The position numbers and the translations under genes were made by a program. DNA of 64,000 nt from Acidisoma cellulosilyticum. GTDB lineage: Bacteria; Pseudomonadota; Alphaproteobacteria; Acetobacterales; Acetobacteraceae. The stretch spans positions 394,691 to 458,690 of the forward strand of contig NZ_JAESVA010000004.1 in the NCBI RefSeq assembly GCF_020621385.1, in the 5' to 3' direction. Every line of letters begins with the position of its first letter. Within the stretch, counting starts at the first letter, position 1. A model generated the notes under the pieces. That model ran no database searches, had not been told where the DNA came from, and saw nothing but the letters and a program-made list of their open reading frames with translations. Positions 16,687-26,051 of the stretch are shown here, piece by piece.

Positions 16687-17742
16687 ATGCAAGACATGGT
16701 CGAGGCATCAAGCGCCTCTCCTGATATCATTCCCGATATCTCTCCGGGGCTTATCGGCAATTTGCCTGAGATCTATCGCCGCTTGTCGCGTCCGGCGCTT
16801 CATGAGGCTTTGCGGAAAATGCAACTTGTGCGGCGTTTTGAGGAAAATGCCGAGCAGGCCTATATGCGGGGGCTTATTCACGGCACGATGCATTTGTCCA
16901 TCGGCCAGGAGGCATCAGCGATCGGCGTCTGTGTCGCCCTCACGGACAGGGACTATATCACCTCGACGCATCGTGGACATGGGCATTGCATCGGCAAAGG
17001 CGCCGAGATCGGCCGCATGTTCGCGGAGTTCTTCGGGCGTGAGACGGGTTATTGTCGTGGCCGCGGTGGGTCGATGCATATCGCCGATCCGTCGAAGGGC
17101 AATCTGGGTGCCAATGGCATCGTCGGTGGTGGCATTCCTATTGCGGTGGGTGCGGCACTTTCGGCCAAGCGGCTTGGCACGGGTGCCGTGTCCTTGTCCT
17201 TCTTCGGCGACGGGGCCAGTAACGAAGGCGCATTCCACGAAGCGCTCAACATGGCGTCCATCTGGAAACTGCCGGTCATCTTCATTTGTGAGAACAACCA
17301 ATACGGCATGTCGACATCGACCGAGCGATCGATGGCCGTTAAAAATGTGGCCGATCGTGCGGCGTCTTATGGCATGCCGGGCGTGATCGTCGACGGCAAC
17401 CGCTTCGCCGAAGTCGCTGCCGCCAGTTTTGATGCGGTCGAGCGGGCAAGGCGGGGAGATGGGCCGACGCTGATCGAGTGCAAGACTTATCGCATCCGCG
17501 GCCATTCCCGCAGTGACCGCAACCGTTACCGCACGAAGGAGGAGATCGAATCCTGGCAGGAACGGGATCCGATCAAGCTCTTTCAGACCGAATTGCGGAA
17601 TTACGGCCTCATTGAGGATAGCGAGATCGCATCGATCCAGACCTCGGTCGAGGAAGAGATCAAAGCAGGCCTCCAATTCGCCAGCGACAGTCCTTTGCCT
17701 TCAACTATGGACGTGACCCGTGACGTTTATACCAGCGTCTGA
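16687..17742 (+). CDS. acoA: Acetoin/pyruvate-dehydrogenase-type E1 alpha subunit
   Basis: A 351-residue thiamine-diphosphate-dependent dehydrogenase alpha subunit. The ThDP motif starts at [16 protein letters not shown] (about residue 175) and ends at [11 protein letters not shown]. Other family words are [25 protein letters not shown] and [10 protein letters not shown]. With the beta subunit it decarboxylates a 2-oxo acid or cleaves an acyloin such as acetoin, passing the acyl group to lipoate. The E2 two genes down has an alpha/beta-hydrolase domain, as in acetoin systems, so acyloin cleavage is more likely than pyruvate oxidation. The gene overlaps the E1 beta gene by 23 bases. Confidence 0.88.
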   Translation: MQDMVEASSASPDIIPDISPGLIGNLPEIYRRLSRPALHEALRKMQLVRRFEENAEQAYMRGLIHGTMHLSIGQEASAIGVCVALTDRDYITSTHRGHGHCIGKGAEIGRMFAEFFGRETGYCRGRGGSMHIADPSKGNLGANGIVGGGIPIAVGAALSAKRLGTGAVSLSFFGDGASNEGAFHEALNMASIWKLPVIFICENNQYGMSTSTERSMAVKNVADRAASYGMPGVIVDGNRFAEVAAASFDAVERARRGDGPTLIECKTYRIRGHSRSDRNRYRTKEEIESWQERDPIKLFQTELRNYGLIEDSEIASIQTSVEEEIKAGLQFASDSPLPSTMDVTRDVYTSV

Positions 17743-18754
17743 AAAAATTCTCGATATCGGCAATCCGGACCGCGAGCTGAGCTATTCGCAAGCGATCCAG
17801 GAAGCGATGGCCTTGGCGATGGAAGCCGATCCTCGGGTCATCCTGATGGGTGAGGATATCGGAACCTATGGCGGCGCGTTCCAGGTAACCGGAGATCTGA
17901 TCCATCGTTTCGGCGAGGATCGTGTCATGGACACGCCCATCTCGGAACTGGGCGGGGCCGGTGTCGCGGTCGGCGCGGCATTGACGGGTTTGCGACCTAT
18001 CTTCGAGTTCCAGTTTTCGGACTTCGCGACGCTCGCCATGGAGCAGATCGTCAATCAGGCCGCCAAGCTGCGCTATATGCTGGGCGGCGCGGTCTCGGTT
18101 CCCTTGGTCATGCGGTTTCCCGCGGGTTCAGGGACGGGGGCTGCCGCGCAGCATAGTCAAAGCCTGGAAGCCTGGCTGGCGCATGTGCCGGGGCTGAAGG
18201 TCGTGCAACCGGCGACGCCCTATGACGCGAAGGGGCTTCTTCTGGCCGCGATCGCGGATCCTGATCCCGTGATGATTTTCGAGCATAAGCTGCTCTACAA
18301 AATGAAGGGCGCCGTTCCTGAAGGTCATTACACGGTGCCGCTCGACAAAGCAGAGATAAGGCGCGCGGGACGGGACCTCACGATCGTCGCGACATCCATC
18401 ATGGTGCATCGCGCATTGGATGCGGCTGCGGCTCTGGCGGAGGAGGGGATAGAGGCGGAGGTGATCGATCTTCGCTCTCTCCGCCCGATTGACACGGCGA
18501 CCATCGTGCAAAGCGTCAAGCGAACGCATCGGTTGCTTTGTGTCTATGAGGGGGTCAAGACGCTCGGCATCGGTGCAGAGGTTTCAGCGGCCATCGCGGA
18601 AAGCGAAGCGTTTGATTTTCTCGACGCGCCGATTGCGCGCCTTGGCGGCGCGGAGGCGCCACTTCCCTATAATCCGGAGCTTGAGAAGGCATCGGTGCCG
18701 CAGGTTCCCGATATTATCGTGAGCGCTCTTGCGCTGGCGCAGGGTCGGCTCTGA
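17720..18754 (+). CDS. acoB: Acetoin/pyruvate-dehydrogenase-type E1 beta subunit
   Basis: A 344-residue transketolase-like beta subunit. [37 protein letters not shown] and [21 protein letters not shown] are the usual cofactor and active-site segments. The C-terminal transketolase_C domain has [19 protein letters not shown]. It pairs with the alpha subunit to form the ThDP site. The GTG start at 17720 lies inside the alpha gene, and the stop overlaps the E2 start by one base, a tight translational chain. Confidence 0.88.
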   Translation: MTFIPASEKILDIGNPDRELSYSQAIQEAMALAMEADPRVILMGEDIGTYGGAFQVTGDLIHRFGEDRVMDTPISELGGAGVAVGAALTGLRPIFEFQFSDFATLAMEQIVNQAAKLRYMLGGAVSVPLVMRFPAGSGTGAAAQHSQSLEAWLAHVPGLKVVQPATPYDAKGLLLAAIADPDPVMIFEHKLLYKMKGAVPEGHYTVPLDKAEIRRAGRDLTIVATSIMVHRALDAAAALAEEGIEAEVIDLRSLRPIDTATIVQSVKRTHRLLCVYEGVKTLGIGAEVSAAIAESEAFDFLDAPIARLGGAEAPLPYNPELEKASVPQVPDIIVSALALAQGRL

Positions 18755-20127
18755 TGGCGACCGAAGTCATCATGCCCCGTGTCGATATGGACATGGCGAG
18801 CGGGCGAATCTCGCGCTGGTATGTCGAGGAAGGGGTCCGTGTCGAGGCCGGGCAGCCGCTATTCGAGATCGAGACGGATAAGGCGGCGATGGAGATCGAA
18901 GCACCGAGCGGCGGCATATTGCGTAAGCTGCCACTGGCGGATGGTGCGGAAGTGTCCGTGGGGAGTGCTGTCGGTTGGATTTGCGCACCGGATGAGATGC
19001 TGCCGCAGAACCAGCCTGAAGCTCAGCCTGAAAAGGCTTTGCCTGATGAGGCCTCGGCGATTCCACAGACACAAGGCCCTTCCAGCGAGGCGGCGGCGAA
19101 AGAGCCGGCGTCCGATCGTCGTTTTGTCACCGCGACCCCATTGGCGCGGCGTATTGCCGCCGGTTACGGCATTTCGCTCGCGACCGTGCAAGGAAGCGGA
19201 CCCAGGGGGCGCATTCAGGCCCGTGATGTCGAGCGTCTGGGAGCAAATGGCTTCGACCACGCGCAAGGGTCACAAGATCCGGCAAGCGTTCCGATCCTGT
19301 CTCGGGACAGCGACAGCGACAGGCCGGTCGATAGAATCATAGAACCGCCCATCGCGACGCCGGCGGATTTGCCCCATGGCGCCTGGCTGCGTAAAGGCGA
19401 GGGACCGCCTGTTGTGCTCCTCCATGGCTTCGGTGCCGATCTGAATTCCTGGCGGCTTATGCTGGGGGTCATCGCGCCATCGCGTTCGGTTTTTGCGATC
19501 GACCTTCCTGGTCATGGCGCTTCGCCGGCTTTGCCGCGGCCGGATCTGCGATCTCTCGCGGATGCCGTTGCGGCGAGGCTGGCGGCCGAAGGCCTGTCGA
19601 ATATCGATTTGGTCGGGCATTCCCTGGGTGGCGCGGTCGCCACCGAACTCGCGGATATCGGCACGGTCGGCGTGCGGTCTTTGTTCCTCATCGCGCCGGC
19701 AGGGCTGGGTCCGGAAATCAACGGCGCGTTTATCGCGGGCTTGGCGCGCGCGACCTCGGAGGCAAGTCTCGCGCCCTGGCTGCGACTTCTCGTCGATGAC
19801 GGTGATGTATTGACCCCGAGTTTTATTCGCAGCACGGCAAGACAGCGTGAAGACCGGGGCATAATCAAAGCACAGACAGATCTTGCGGCCGCCATGTTTC
19901 CAGACGGCACGCAGGGATTCTCGATCCGCGGCGCCATGGAGCGTCTTGATATGCCGGTCCGTCTGGTCTTCGGCACGAATGACCGCATCATTCCACCCGG
20001 TCATGCGATGCACCTGCCGCCCTTGGCGGCTGTACATCGGCTGCCTGGCGTCGGGCATATGCCCCAGCTTGAAAGCCGGGCGATGTTAGGGCGCATCCTG
20101 GCCCATCACCTGCATGATGGTCGATGA
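18754..20127 (+). CDS. acoC: Lipoyl E2 with peripheral-subunit-binding and alpha/beta-hydrolase domains (AcoC type)
   Basis: A 457-residue three-part protein. Residues 1-80 are a lipoyl domain with ETDKAAMEIEAPSGG (lipoyl Lys in DKA). Residues about 125-160 are a peripheral-subunit-binding domain (TPLARRIAAGYGI, GSGPRGRIQARDV). Residues about 210-455 are an alpha/beta hydrolase with VVLLHGFGADLNSW, nucleophile GHSLGGA, acid in FGTNDRIIPP and His in GVGHMPQLE. This resembles AcoC of acetoin dehydrogenases, where the hydrolase-fold part replaces the normal CoA acyltransferase domain. It would transfer the acyl unit to CoA. No E3 (dihydrolipoyl dehydrogenase) gene is in the window, so a shared E3 must act. 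Confidence 0.85.
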   Translation: MATEVIMPRVDMDMASGRISRWYVEEGVRVEAGQPLFEIETDKAAMEIEAPSGGILRKLPLADGAEVSVGSAVGWICAPDEMLPQNQPEAQPEKALPDEASAIPQTQGPSSEAAAKEPASDRRFVTATPLARRIAAGYGISLATVQGSGPRGRIQARDVERLGANGFDHAQGSQDPASVPILSRDSDSDRPVDRIIEPPIATPADLPHGAWLRKGEGPPVVLLHGFGADLNSWRLMLGVIAPSRSVFAIDLPGHGASPALPRPDLRSLADAVAARLAAEGLSNIDLVGHSLGGAVATELADIGTVGVRSLFLIAPAGLGPEINGAFIAGLARATSEASLAPWLRLLVDDGDVLTPSFIRSTARQREDRGIIKAQTDLAAAMFPDGTQGFSIRGAMERLDMPVRLVFGTNDRIIPPGHAMHLPPLAAVHRLPGVGHMPQLESRAMLGRILAHHLHDGR

Positions 20128-20226
20128 CGGGCAGGCGCGGGTCCCCCACCCGATTCCCGGGCAAGCGATCCTGTGCAAGGGCGGGCGTTTGCGCCGAGAG
20201 GCGAGCCAGTGAAGGCGAGGCCGGCT

Positions 20227-20256
20227 GGATTATTCGGACCTCATCCTAGATAATCC
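20227..20256 (+). promoter_or_regulatory. Inverted repeat before the SorC-type regulator gene
   Basis: GGATTAT (20227-20233) and ATAATCC (20250-20256) are inverted repeats whose centres are 23 bases apart, about two helical turns. They lie 16 bases before the regulator start, a good position for autoregulation by a SorC-type protein. Confidence 0.4.
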
Positions 20257-20272
20257 GGGCAGGCTTGCATGG

Positions 20273-21304
20273 TTGGGACGTATTGTGGGTAGAGATAATC
20301 GGGCGCGTCCGGATTCTGCGAAAGCCGAGTTCGGTGAAGGCCAAGGTACCAGCGGCCGCAGGTCGGCGCGGCTTCGCCTGCGCGCCGCCTGGATGTATTA
20401 CGTCGAGGAGATGACGCAAAATGCGATAGCCGAGGCGCTCGGCGTTGGCCGCGTGACGGTCGTGCGGCTTCTCAGTGATGCCCGTGCCTTGCATGAGGTG
20501 AAGATATCTCTGCGCCGTGACATTGCGGAACTGACGGGGCTGGAACTTGCATTGCAGCAGCGCTTTGGCCTGGCTGAGGCCGTTGTCGCACCGCTGTCGT
20601 CTGGCGACGTGGATCCGACTGCGGCGATCGGCGCGGCAACGGGCCAATATATATCGGATTTCATCACATCGAATATGCTGGTCGGTGTCGGCTGGGGACG
20701 AACGCTTCTGAAGGCTCTCGGCTTTATCGATGAGAAGCCGCTGTCGAACGTCGCGGTGGTGTCTTTGCTCGGTGGCATTTCTTCCGTGCGTCAATACAAT
20801 CCCGCCGAATTCGGATGGCAGTTTTCCCGCGCCTTTGGCGCCGATTGTTTCCAGATCGCGGCGCCCGCTATCGTCGATAGCGAGCAAACAAAGAATGTGC
20901 TCGTTGACCGTTGTGGCGTGGGGGCCATTTTCGACCTGGCGCAATCTCTCGACGTCATCCTGGTCAGCGTCGGCGGCATGAATCCTGATGCGACGTCCTA
21001 TCTGTTCGGGCATTTCTCGGCCGAGGAGCGTCAGACTTTAATCTCAAGAGGTGCGGTCGGAGATCTGCTTTACAATTTCTTCGATAAGGATGGCCAGATC
21101 ATCGATCATCCCATTAATTCACGCATCATGAGCGTGCCGATCGACACTTTGGTCAAGACGCCCCGGCGCATTTTAACATCCGGCGGGGCTGCCAAAGTCG
21201 ATGCCATCCTGGGTGCCATGACCCTCATCAAACCCAATATTTTTATTACGGACGAGATTACCGCTGGCCTGCTTTTAAACGAAAATGTTGCGAATAAAAA
21301 ATGA
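20273..21304 (+). CDS. SorC/DeoR-type sugar-binding transcriptional regulator
   Basis: A 343-residue regulator of the SorC family. The N-terminal helix-turn-helix (about residues 40-75) is RAAWMYYVEEMTQNAIAEAL followed by GRVTVVRLLSDA. The large sugar-binding domain (about 85-335) holds VGVGWGRTLLKAL, VSLLGGISS and a C-terminal GGAAKVDAILGAM. Such regulators sense phosphorylated sugars or polyols. The TTG at 20273 is the first start; a GTG at 20285 is equally possible. It follows the acetoin-type operon by 145 bases and is the probable regulator of the PTS and dehydrogenase genes. Confidence 0.8.
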   Translation: MGRIVGRDNRARPDSAKAEFGEGQGTSGRRSARLRLRAAWMYYVEEMTQNAIAEALGVGRVTVVRLLSDARALHEVKISLRRDIAELTGLELALQQRFGLAEAVVAPLSSGDVDPTAAIGAATGQYISDFITSNMLVGVGWGRTLLKALGFIDEKPLSNVAVVSLLGGISSVRQYNPAEFGWQFSRAFGADCFQIAAPAIVDSEQTKNVLVDRCGVGAIFDLAQSLDVILVSVGGMNPDATSYLFGHFSAEERQTLISRGAVGDLLYNFFDKDGQIIDHPINSRIMSVPIDTLVKTPRRILTSGGAAKVDAILGAMTLIKPNIFITDEITAGLLLNENVANKK

Positions 21305-21315
21305 TAAAATCGAAG

Positions 21316-22404
21316 TCAAAGGGTTGCAAGAGTGGCGGCATCCGGTGCTGAACCTGGGATGGTCGCACGCCAGATCAACGGACCGGGAATAGGACGGTCA
21401 AGGCCAAGTTCGATTCCAGATCCGGGATCGTCTAAATGTAGAAGTTTCAATGTCTCAGTTATCATCGCGTCGAGAGGCTGCTCGATCGTTGTCAATTGAT
21501 ACGGGAGACGTCCGCTTTCGGGAATGTTGTCAAAGCTCGCTACCATGATGTCAGTCGGAACCGACAGACCATAGCTATGTGTCATGACGTCCATAGCGCC
21601 CATCGCCATGATGTCATTGATACAAAAAAGCGCGTCAGGCAAAGGCGCTTTGCGATCTTTCAATAGTTTTTGAATGGCGATGACGCCACCGTCATAGGTC
21701 GAGAAGCCTTCGGCGGTTTCAATATCTTGTGGCCGGACACCCGATTCCCGCAACCTTTCTACGAAACCGCTGATGCGATCATGGCTGGTTGTCGCGCGTG
21801 CTTCACCGGCGATCATCGCGAAGCTTTTTGCCCCCGCCCTCAACAGGCATTCGGCCAGCACACGTCCGCCCGCAGCATTATCGCATCTCACGCATGAGGC
21901 GTCGCTTCCCGGGACATAGCGATTGAAGAAGATAATCGGGATGCCGCGCTCATGGCTCAATCCGGTCATGCGCATCGAGAGCCTGGCTTGGGTCACGATT
22001 ATGCCATCGACCTGATATTGCAATACGCGCATCATGACAGCGTCGGTATCGTCGTCCGGCCCCGCCGTGAAGGCCAGGATCTGACGTCCCTCGGCCTGAA
22101 GCCGCTCGCTGAAAGCATGCAGCATGCGAACGTAGAACGGGTTCTTTAGATCCCCGATGATCAGCGCGATGATATTGCTGCGGCGCGTGGTGAGGCTGCT
22201 CGCAATGGAATTGGGCACGTAGTTCAATTTGCGCGCGGCCTCGAAAATCTTTTGCCGCGTGTCCTCCGAAATATTGGAGCGCTTGCTGAAGGCACGTGAT
22301 ACCGAGGATTGCGAAACGCCCGCCAGCGCCGCCACGTCGAAGGACGTCACGCGTGGTTGGGGGACAGCGTGCTTCGGGCGGGTCACCTGATCCATGACAG
22401 CCAA
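21316..22404 (-). CDS. LacI-family transcriptional regulator
   Basis: A 362-residue repressor. The helix-turn-helix (about residues 20-45) is TSFDVAALAGVSQSSVSRAF, the hinge region ends in NYVPNSIASSLTTRRSN, and the periplasmic-binding-protein-like effector domain follows (IIALIIGDLKNPFYVRML onward). It is convergent with the SorC gene and lies upstream of the SDR/HapK genes on the same strand. Operator-like palindromes with the central CG typical of LacI proteins occur at 23857, 27735, 39641 and 39925. This is the nearest LacI regulator to most of them, so it is the best candidate to bind them. Confidence 0.88.
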   Translation of the reverse strand: MAVMDQVTRPKHAVPQPRVTSFDVAALAGVSQSSVSRAFSKRSNISEDTRQKIFEAARKLNYVPNSIASSLTTRRSNIIALIIGDLKNPFYVRMLHAFSERLQAEGRQILAFTAGPDDDTDAVMMRVLQYQVDGIIVTQARLSMRMTGLSHERGIPIIFFNRYVPGSDASCVRCDNAAGGRVLAECLLRAGAKSFAMIAGEARATTSHDRISGFVERLRESGVRPQDIETAEGFSTYDGGVIAIQKLLKDRKAPLPDALFCINDIMAMGAMDVMTHSYGLSVPTDIMVASFDNIPESGRLPYQLTTIEQPLDAMITETLKLLHLDDPGSGIELGLDRPIPGPLIWRATIPGSAPDAATLATL

Positions 22405-22596
22405 GCCTTCTGCGACAGGTCAAACACGCTAAGCAGCTCCACGATCAATCCTTGTCGATCCGGCGACCGTCCAGTCACCGGGTAATGTCAGGGGTGGGAA
22501 GCGGCATTTCACCACCTTTCCAGTCGGGCAGCATAGCCCAACCTGACCCTCGGCGCGACTGGTCAGCCGAATGGGTCAGCGGAGCGGTCCAGGCGG

Positions 22597-23433
22597 TCAG
22601 TGATATTCCTCGCCGCCCGAGACATTGAGAGCCTCGGCGGTGATGTATCCGGCCGCATCCGAACAGAGAAAAGCGACCGCATCAGCCATATCCTCCGGCT
22701 TGCCGAGACGGCCGAGCGGAATGCGCCGCCGCATCTCGCCCAAGTATTCGTCCATGCTCTGCCCGCGCGCGGATGACATGAACTGGTTCTGCCAGGCGCC
22801 AAGGCCGGTCGTGACATGGTTGGGGCAGATGGCGTTGACCGTGATGCCGTAGGGGCCCAATTCCAGCGCGGCTGCCCGTGTGAAACCCACGACGCCATGT
22901 TTCGACGCCGTATAGGCCGTCGCGAAGGCGAAGCCGGATTTCCCGGCCTGGGAGGCGATATTGATGATCCTGCCCCCGCCCGCCTGTCGGATCATGTGAT
23001 TGGCGGCATCCCGCGTGGCCAGGATCATAGCGCGAAGATTGACGCCGAGTACGGCGTCCAGGTCCGAGGCCTTCATCTCCGTCAATGGACCGAACAGATA
23101 GCCGATCCCGGCGTTATTGACGAGAATATCGATACGTCCGAAGCGCGCCACGGTCTTTTCGACAATCGCGGTGATGGCGTTTTCCTGCAGAAGGTCGCCG
23201 GTCACGGCGTCGACATCGGCACCAGCCGCCCGCAGGTCCTCGCACATCGCATCAAGATCGGTCTGCGTGCCGACACCATGGGCGGGCGCGATATCCCCCT
23301 CCACAGCGCCGCGATCATGCAGCATGACGGCGACGCCATCGCGCGCCAGGCGCCGCGCTATGGCCTGCCCCAGCCCGCCCTTGCGTCCGGCGCCGGTGAT
23401 CAGCGCTACTCTCGCCGTCCCGGCCGGCATCAT
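22597..23433 (-). CDS. Short-chain dehydrogenase/reductase
   Basis: A 278-residue classical SDR. The cofactor motif is TGAGRKGGLGQAIA (about residues 13-26), the structural NNAG sits near residue 106, and the catalytic Ser (NIASQAGKSG) and YTASKHG triad follow. It should oxidise or reduce a hydroxy/keto group with NAD(P). Its start overlaps the preceding HapK-like gene by four bases (ATGA), so the two are co-translated, divergently from the hydratase operon. The substrate is unknown; a role in the same heterocycle pathway is inferred from position and the shared operator. Confidence 0.85.
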   Translation of the reverse strand: MMPAGTARVALITGAGRKGGLGQAIARRLARDGVAVMLHDRGAVEGDIAPAHGVGTQTDLDAMCEDLRAAGADVDAVTGDLLQENAITAIVEKTVARFGRIDILVNNAGIGYLFGPLTEMKASDLDAVLGVNLRAMILATRDAANHMIRQAGGGRIINIASQAGKSGFAFATAYTASKHGVVGFTRAAALELGPYGITVNAICPNHVTTGLGAWQNQFMSSARGQSMDEYLGEMRRRIPLGRLGKPEDMADAVAFLCSDAAGYITAEALNVSGGEEYH

Positions 23434-23744
23434 TGGGCGGCCTCGATGGAACGGGAGAGCAGGAATTGCGGCGTGGCGATGGCCTGAAATTCGGCGGCCA
23501 CACGCTGCATGATCTCCTGCGCAACGTCCTTCCCGAAAGCGTCCATGTCCTTGACCTCGACGACCTCTATATAGTCGTAAGGCGGTGATTGGTCACTGCC
23601 GAGAAGCGATGTGACTTCGAAGACTTCAAACGATGCGACTGAATCCAGGCCGCGCACGATGGGCAGATCGGTCTGTTTCGCCCAGGCGAGATACTCAGCC
23701 TTGCTGACACCAGGCTTGAGATTGAACAGCACGAATATCCGCAT
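23430..23744 (-). CDS. HapK/REDY-like small protein
   Basis: A 104-residue protein with a ferredoxin-like, EthD-type feel: MRIFVLFNLKPGVSKAEYLAW, then VASFEVFEV, then the YDYIEVVEVKDMDAF block. This fits the REDY-like HapK family, named after a protein of prodigiosin-type pigment clusters but widespread next to dehydrogenases in catabolic clusters. No catalytic residues can be named. It is first in a two-gene minus-strand operon with the SDR. Confidence 0.65.
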   Translation of the reverse strand: MRIFVLFNLKPGVSKAEYLAWAKQTDLPIVRGLDSVASFEVFEVTSLLGSDQSPPYDYIEVVEVKDMDAFGKDVAQEIMQRVAAEFQAIATPQFLLSRSIEAAQ

Positions 23745-23855
23745 CGGCTTCTCCTGTTATTGACGAGGTAAAGCGTCCATCCAGTCGATAGAGACGGCGG
23801 CCGAAGTGCCGCTTCCGGTCGCGTGGCGAAAGCCTGCGAGCCGCCGCATTAGCGC

Positions 23856-23884
23856 TTGCATGCGCATGCACGGAACCATAGTAT
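23856..23884 (+). promoter_or_regulatory. Palindromic operator and likely promoter of the hydratase operon
   Basis: TGCATGCGCATGCA (23857-23870) is a perfect 14-base palindrome with the central CG of LacI-type operators. TTGCAT (23856-23861) and TAGTAT (23879-23884), 17 bases apart, could be -35 and -10 elements of a promoter reading towards 23998. The palindrome lies inside the spacer, where a repressor would block RNA polymerase. It also lies about 110 bases before the divergent HapK-like gene. Confidence 0.55.
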
Positions 23885-23997
23885 GCTCATAATGATTGAG
23901 CAAGAACGACGATCGGATTCAGCCTTTTAAATTAGCATCTCGGAGGCGGCGGCATCGTGACAAGGCGAGGCGGACAGAAGCTGGGGTCTGGTGACGA

Positions 23998-25416
23998 ATG
24001 ACAGGCCGAACGCTGTACGGGAAAATATGGGACAGCCATCTCGTCAAAAATTATGAAGATGGATCCTCGCTCCTCTACATAGACCGGCATCTTGTCCAGG
24101 AGGTTTCCAGCCCGCAGGCCTTCGCGGGGCTTGCCCTGCAAGGGCGCGCTGTTCGCCGCCCACAGGCGAATGTCGCGGTTGCGGATCACGCCGTGCCGAC
24201 CAGGAACAGGGCCAATATCGAGGTCGGCGGCCTTGCCCAGCTGCAGATTGCCCGGCTTGAGGAAAATGCCGCGCGTTTCGGCATCGACTATATCCCCATC
24301 GAAAGCCGCCATCACGGCATCGTTCATGTCATTGGCCCGGAACTCGGCTTTACGCTGCCTGGTGCCACGCTGGTGTGCGGCGATAGTCACACCTGCACCC
24401 ACGGCGCTTTCGGCGCGATTTCCTTTGGTATTGGCGCCAGCGAATGCGAGGCCGTGCTCAGCACACAATGCTTGCGGCAGACAAGGCAGAAGGTCATGCG
24501 CGTCTGGTTGGATGGCGCTTTGCCGTTCGGCCTTTCAGTCAAGGACATCATCCTCGCGGTCATCGCGCGCATCGGCACCTCGGGCGGCGTCGGTCACGCG
24601 ATCGAATATGCCGGGCCGGCCGTGCAGGCCTTGTCCATGGAAGCCCGCATGACGCTCTGCAATATGTCGATCGAGGCCGGCAGCCGCGTCGGCATGGTGG
24701 CGCCTGACGAGCGGACCTTTGCCTATCTGGAGGGGCGCGCCATGGCGCCCAAAGGCAAGCTTTGGGACCAGGCCCTGGAGTATTGGCAGACTCTGCCGTC
24801 CGACGCCGACGTGGTTTTCGACCGCGAGGTGCGGTTCGATGTCAGCGAACTCACCCCCTTCGTCAGCTGGGGCACGAGTCCGGAGGAATCCGCGCCCATC
24901 GGCGCGCGTATTCCCGACCCTGCGGCGGAGAGCGACGGCGTCAAAAGACTACGCATGCAACGAAGCCTTGACTATATGGGCCTGACGCCGGGCACCAGGC
25001 TTGAGGATATCGGCATCGACCGGGTCTTCATCGGGTCCTGTACCAATGGTCGGATCGAGGATTTGCGGGCGGCGGCAGCCGTCATCGCTGGCCGGCGCGT
25101 GGCATCTTCGGTCGAGGCGATCGTCGTGCCGGGCTCGGCGCAAGTCAGACTGCAAGCGGAAGCCGAGAGGCTTGACCGCGTCTTTCTGGATGCCGGTTTT
25201 GAATGGCGCGAGGCCGGATGCTCCATGTGCGTCGGCATGAATGACGACCGGCTGCGGCCGGGGGAGCGCTGCGCGTCGACCTCCAACCGCAATTTCGAGG
25301 GTAGGCAGGGTATCGGCGGGCGCACGCATCTGATGAGCCCGGCAATGGCGGCGGCGGCGGCCATCGCGGGCCATCTGGTGGATGTCCGCCGCATGGCCGG
25401 GGAGGGGCATGCGTGA
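23998..25416 (+). CDS. Aconitase-superfamily hydratase, large subunit (LeuC-like)
   Basis: A 472-residue iron-sulfur hydro-lyase subunit. [21 protein letters not shown] is the substrate/cluster region. The 4Fe-4S cysteines are seen in [12 protein letters not shown] (near residue 348) and in GCSMCVGMN (near 407 and 410). The protein has the full LeuC length, but the neighbours (amidase and isocitrate-lyase-type lyase, no leuB or leuA) argue against leucine synthesis. Relatives of this kind hydrate maleate, citraconate or dimethylmaleate. I infer hydration of a maleate-type acid. It overlaps the small-subunit gene by four bases. Confidence 0.85.
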   Translation: MTGRTLYGKIWDSHLVKNYEDGSSLLYIDRHLVQEVSSPQAFAGLALQGRAVRRPQANVAVADHAVPTRNRANIEVGGLAQLQIARLEENAARFGIDYIPIESRHHGIVHVIGPELGFTLPGATLVCGDSHTCTHGAFGAISFGIGASECEAVLSTQCLRQTRQKVMRVWLDGALPFGLSVKDIILAVIARIGTSGGVGHAIEYAGPAVQALSMEARMTLCNMSIEAGSRVGMVAPDERTFAYLEGRAMAPKGKLWDQALEYWQTLPSDADVVFDREVRFDVSELTPFVSWGTSPEESAPIGARIPDPAAESDGVKRLRMQRSLDYMGLTPGTRLEDIGIDRVFIGSCTNGRIEDLRAAAAVIAGRRVASSVEAIVVPGSAQVRLQAEAERLDRVFLDAGFEWREAGCSMCVGMNDDRLRPGERCASTSNRNFEGRQGIGGRTHLMSPAMAAAAAIAGHLVDVRRMAGEGHA

Positions 25417-26051
25417 CGGAATTCACCAGACTGACCAGTATCGCGGCCCCTTTTCCGGAATCAGATATCGATACGGATGTCGTGATACCGGCGCGATTTC
25501 TTCTATTGCTCGACAAGGCGGGCCTTGGGCAGCATCTGTTTCATGAGCGGCGTCACGACAGGCAGAGGCAGCGCAACACAAGCTTCGTCCTCGATCATCC
25601 GCCATTCGACACGGCAAAAATTCTGGTCGCCGGGCGGAATTTCGGTTGCGGGTCAAGCCGGGAACAGGCTGTCTGGGCGCTGGCGGATTTCGGCATAACC
25701 TGCGTGATCGCGCCCAGCTTCGGCGAGATCTTCTTTGCCAATTGCTTCAAGAATGGCGTGCTGCCAATTATCCTGGATGCCGAACTCTACGATCGCGTCC
25801 TGCTTGTCGCCGAAGCGGGTGCTGAGATGACGGTCGATCTGCAAACGCAGGAGATCCTTCTGCCTAAGGGCACGCCGATCCCGTTTGCGGTCGATCCGCA
25901 TCGCAGGCGGGCCTTACTTCTCGGTCTGGATGAGATCGGCATGATGCTGACGGATGATGGCGCCGATATCGAGGCTTTCGAGGCAAACCATCGTGTGGCG
26001 GCCCCTTGGCTGTTTCTGGATTGCGATAGACGTGAAGAGGTTAAGCTATGA
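25413..26051 (+). CDS. Aconitase-superfamily hydratase, small subunit (LeuD-like)
   Basis: A 212-residue swivel-domain subunit. [16 protein letters not shown] at the N-terminus and [19 protein letters not shown], then [16 protein letters not shown], are the LeuD signatures. It closes the active site of the large subunit. The start overlaps the large-subunit stop (ATGA-type), and its own stop overlaps the next gene in the same way, so the four genes 23998-27573 form one translationally coupled operon. Confidence 0.87.
   Translation: MTEFTRLTSIAAPFPESDIDTDVVIPARFLLLLDKAGLGQHLFHERRHDRQRQRNTSFVLDHPPFDTAKILVAGRNFGCGSSREQAVWALADFGITCVIAPSFGEIFFANCFKNGVLPIILDAELYDRVLLVAEAGAEMTVDLQTQEILLPKGTPIPFAVDPHRRRALLLGLDEIGMMLTDDGADIEAFEANHRVAAPWLFLDCDRREEVKL

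Noticed and set aside
23998..26051. Leucine biosynthesis genes leuC/leuD
   Set aside because: The subunits have the right fold, but no leuA or leuB is near, and the operon continues with an amidase and a lyase under a catabolic-type operator, so a degradative hydratase is more likely.
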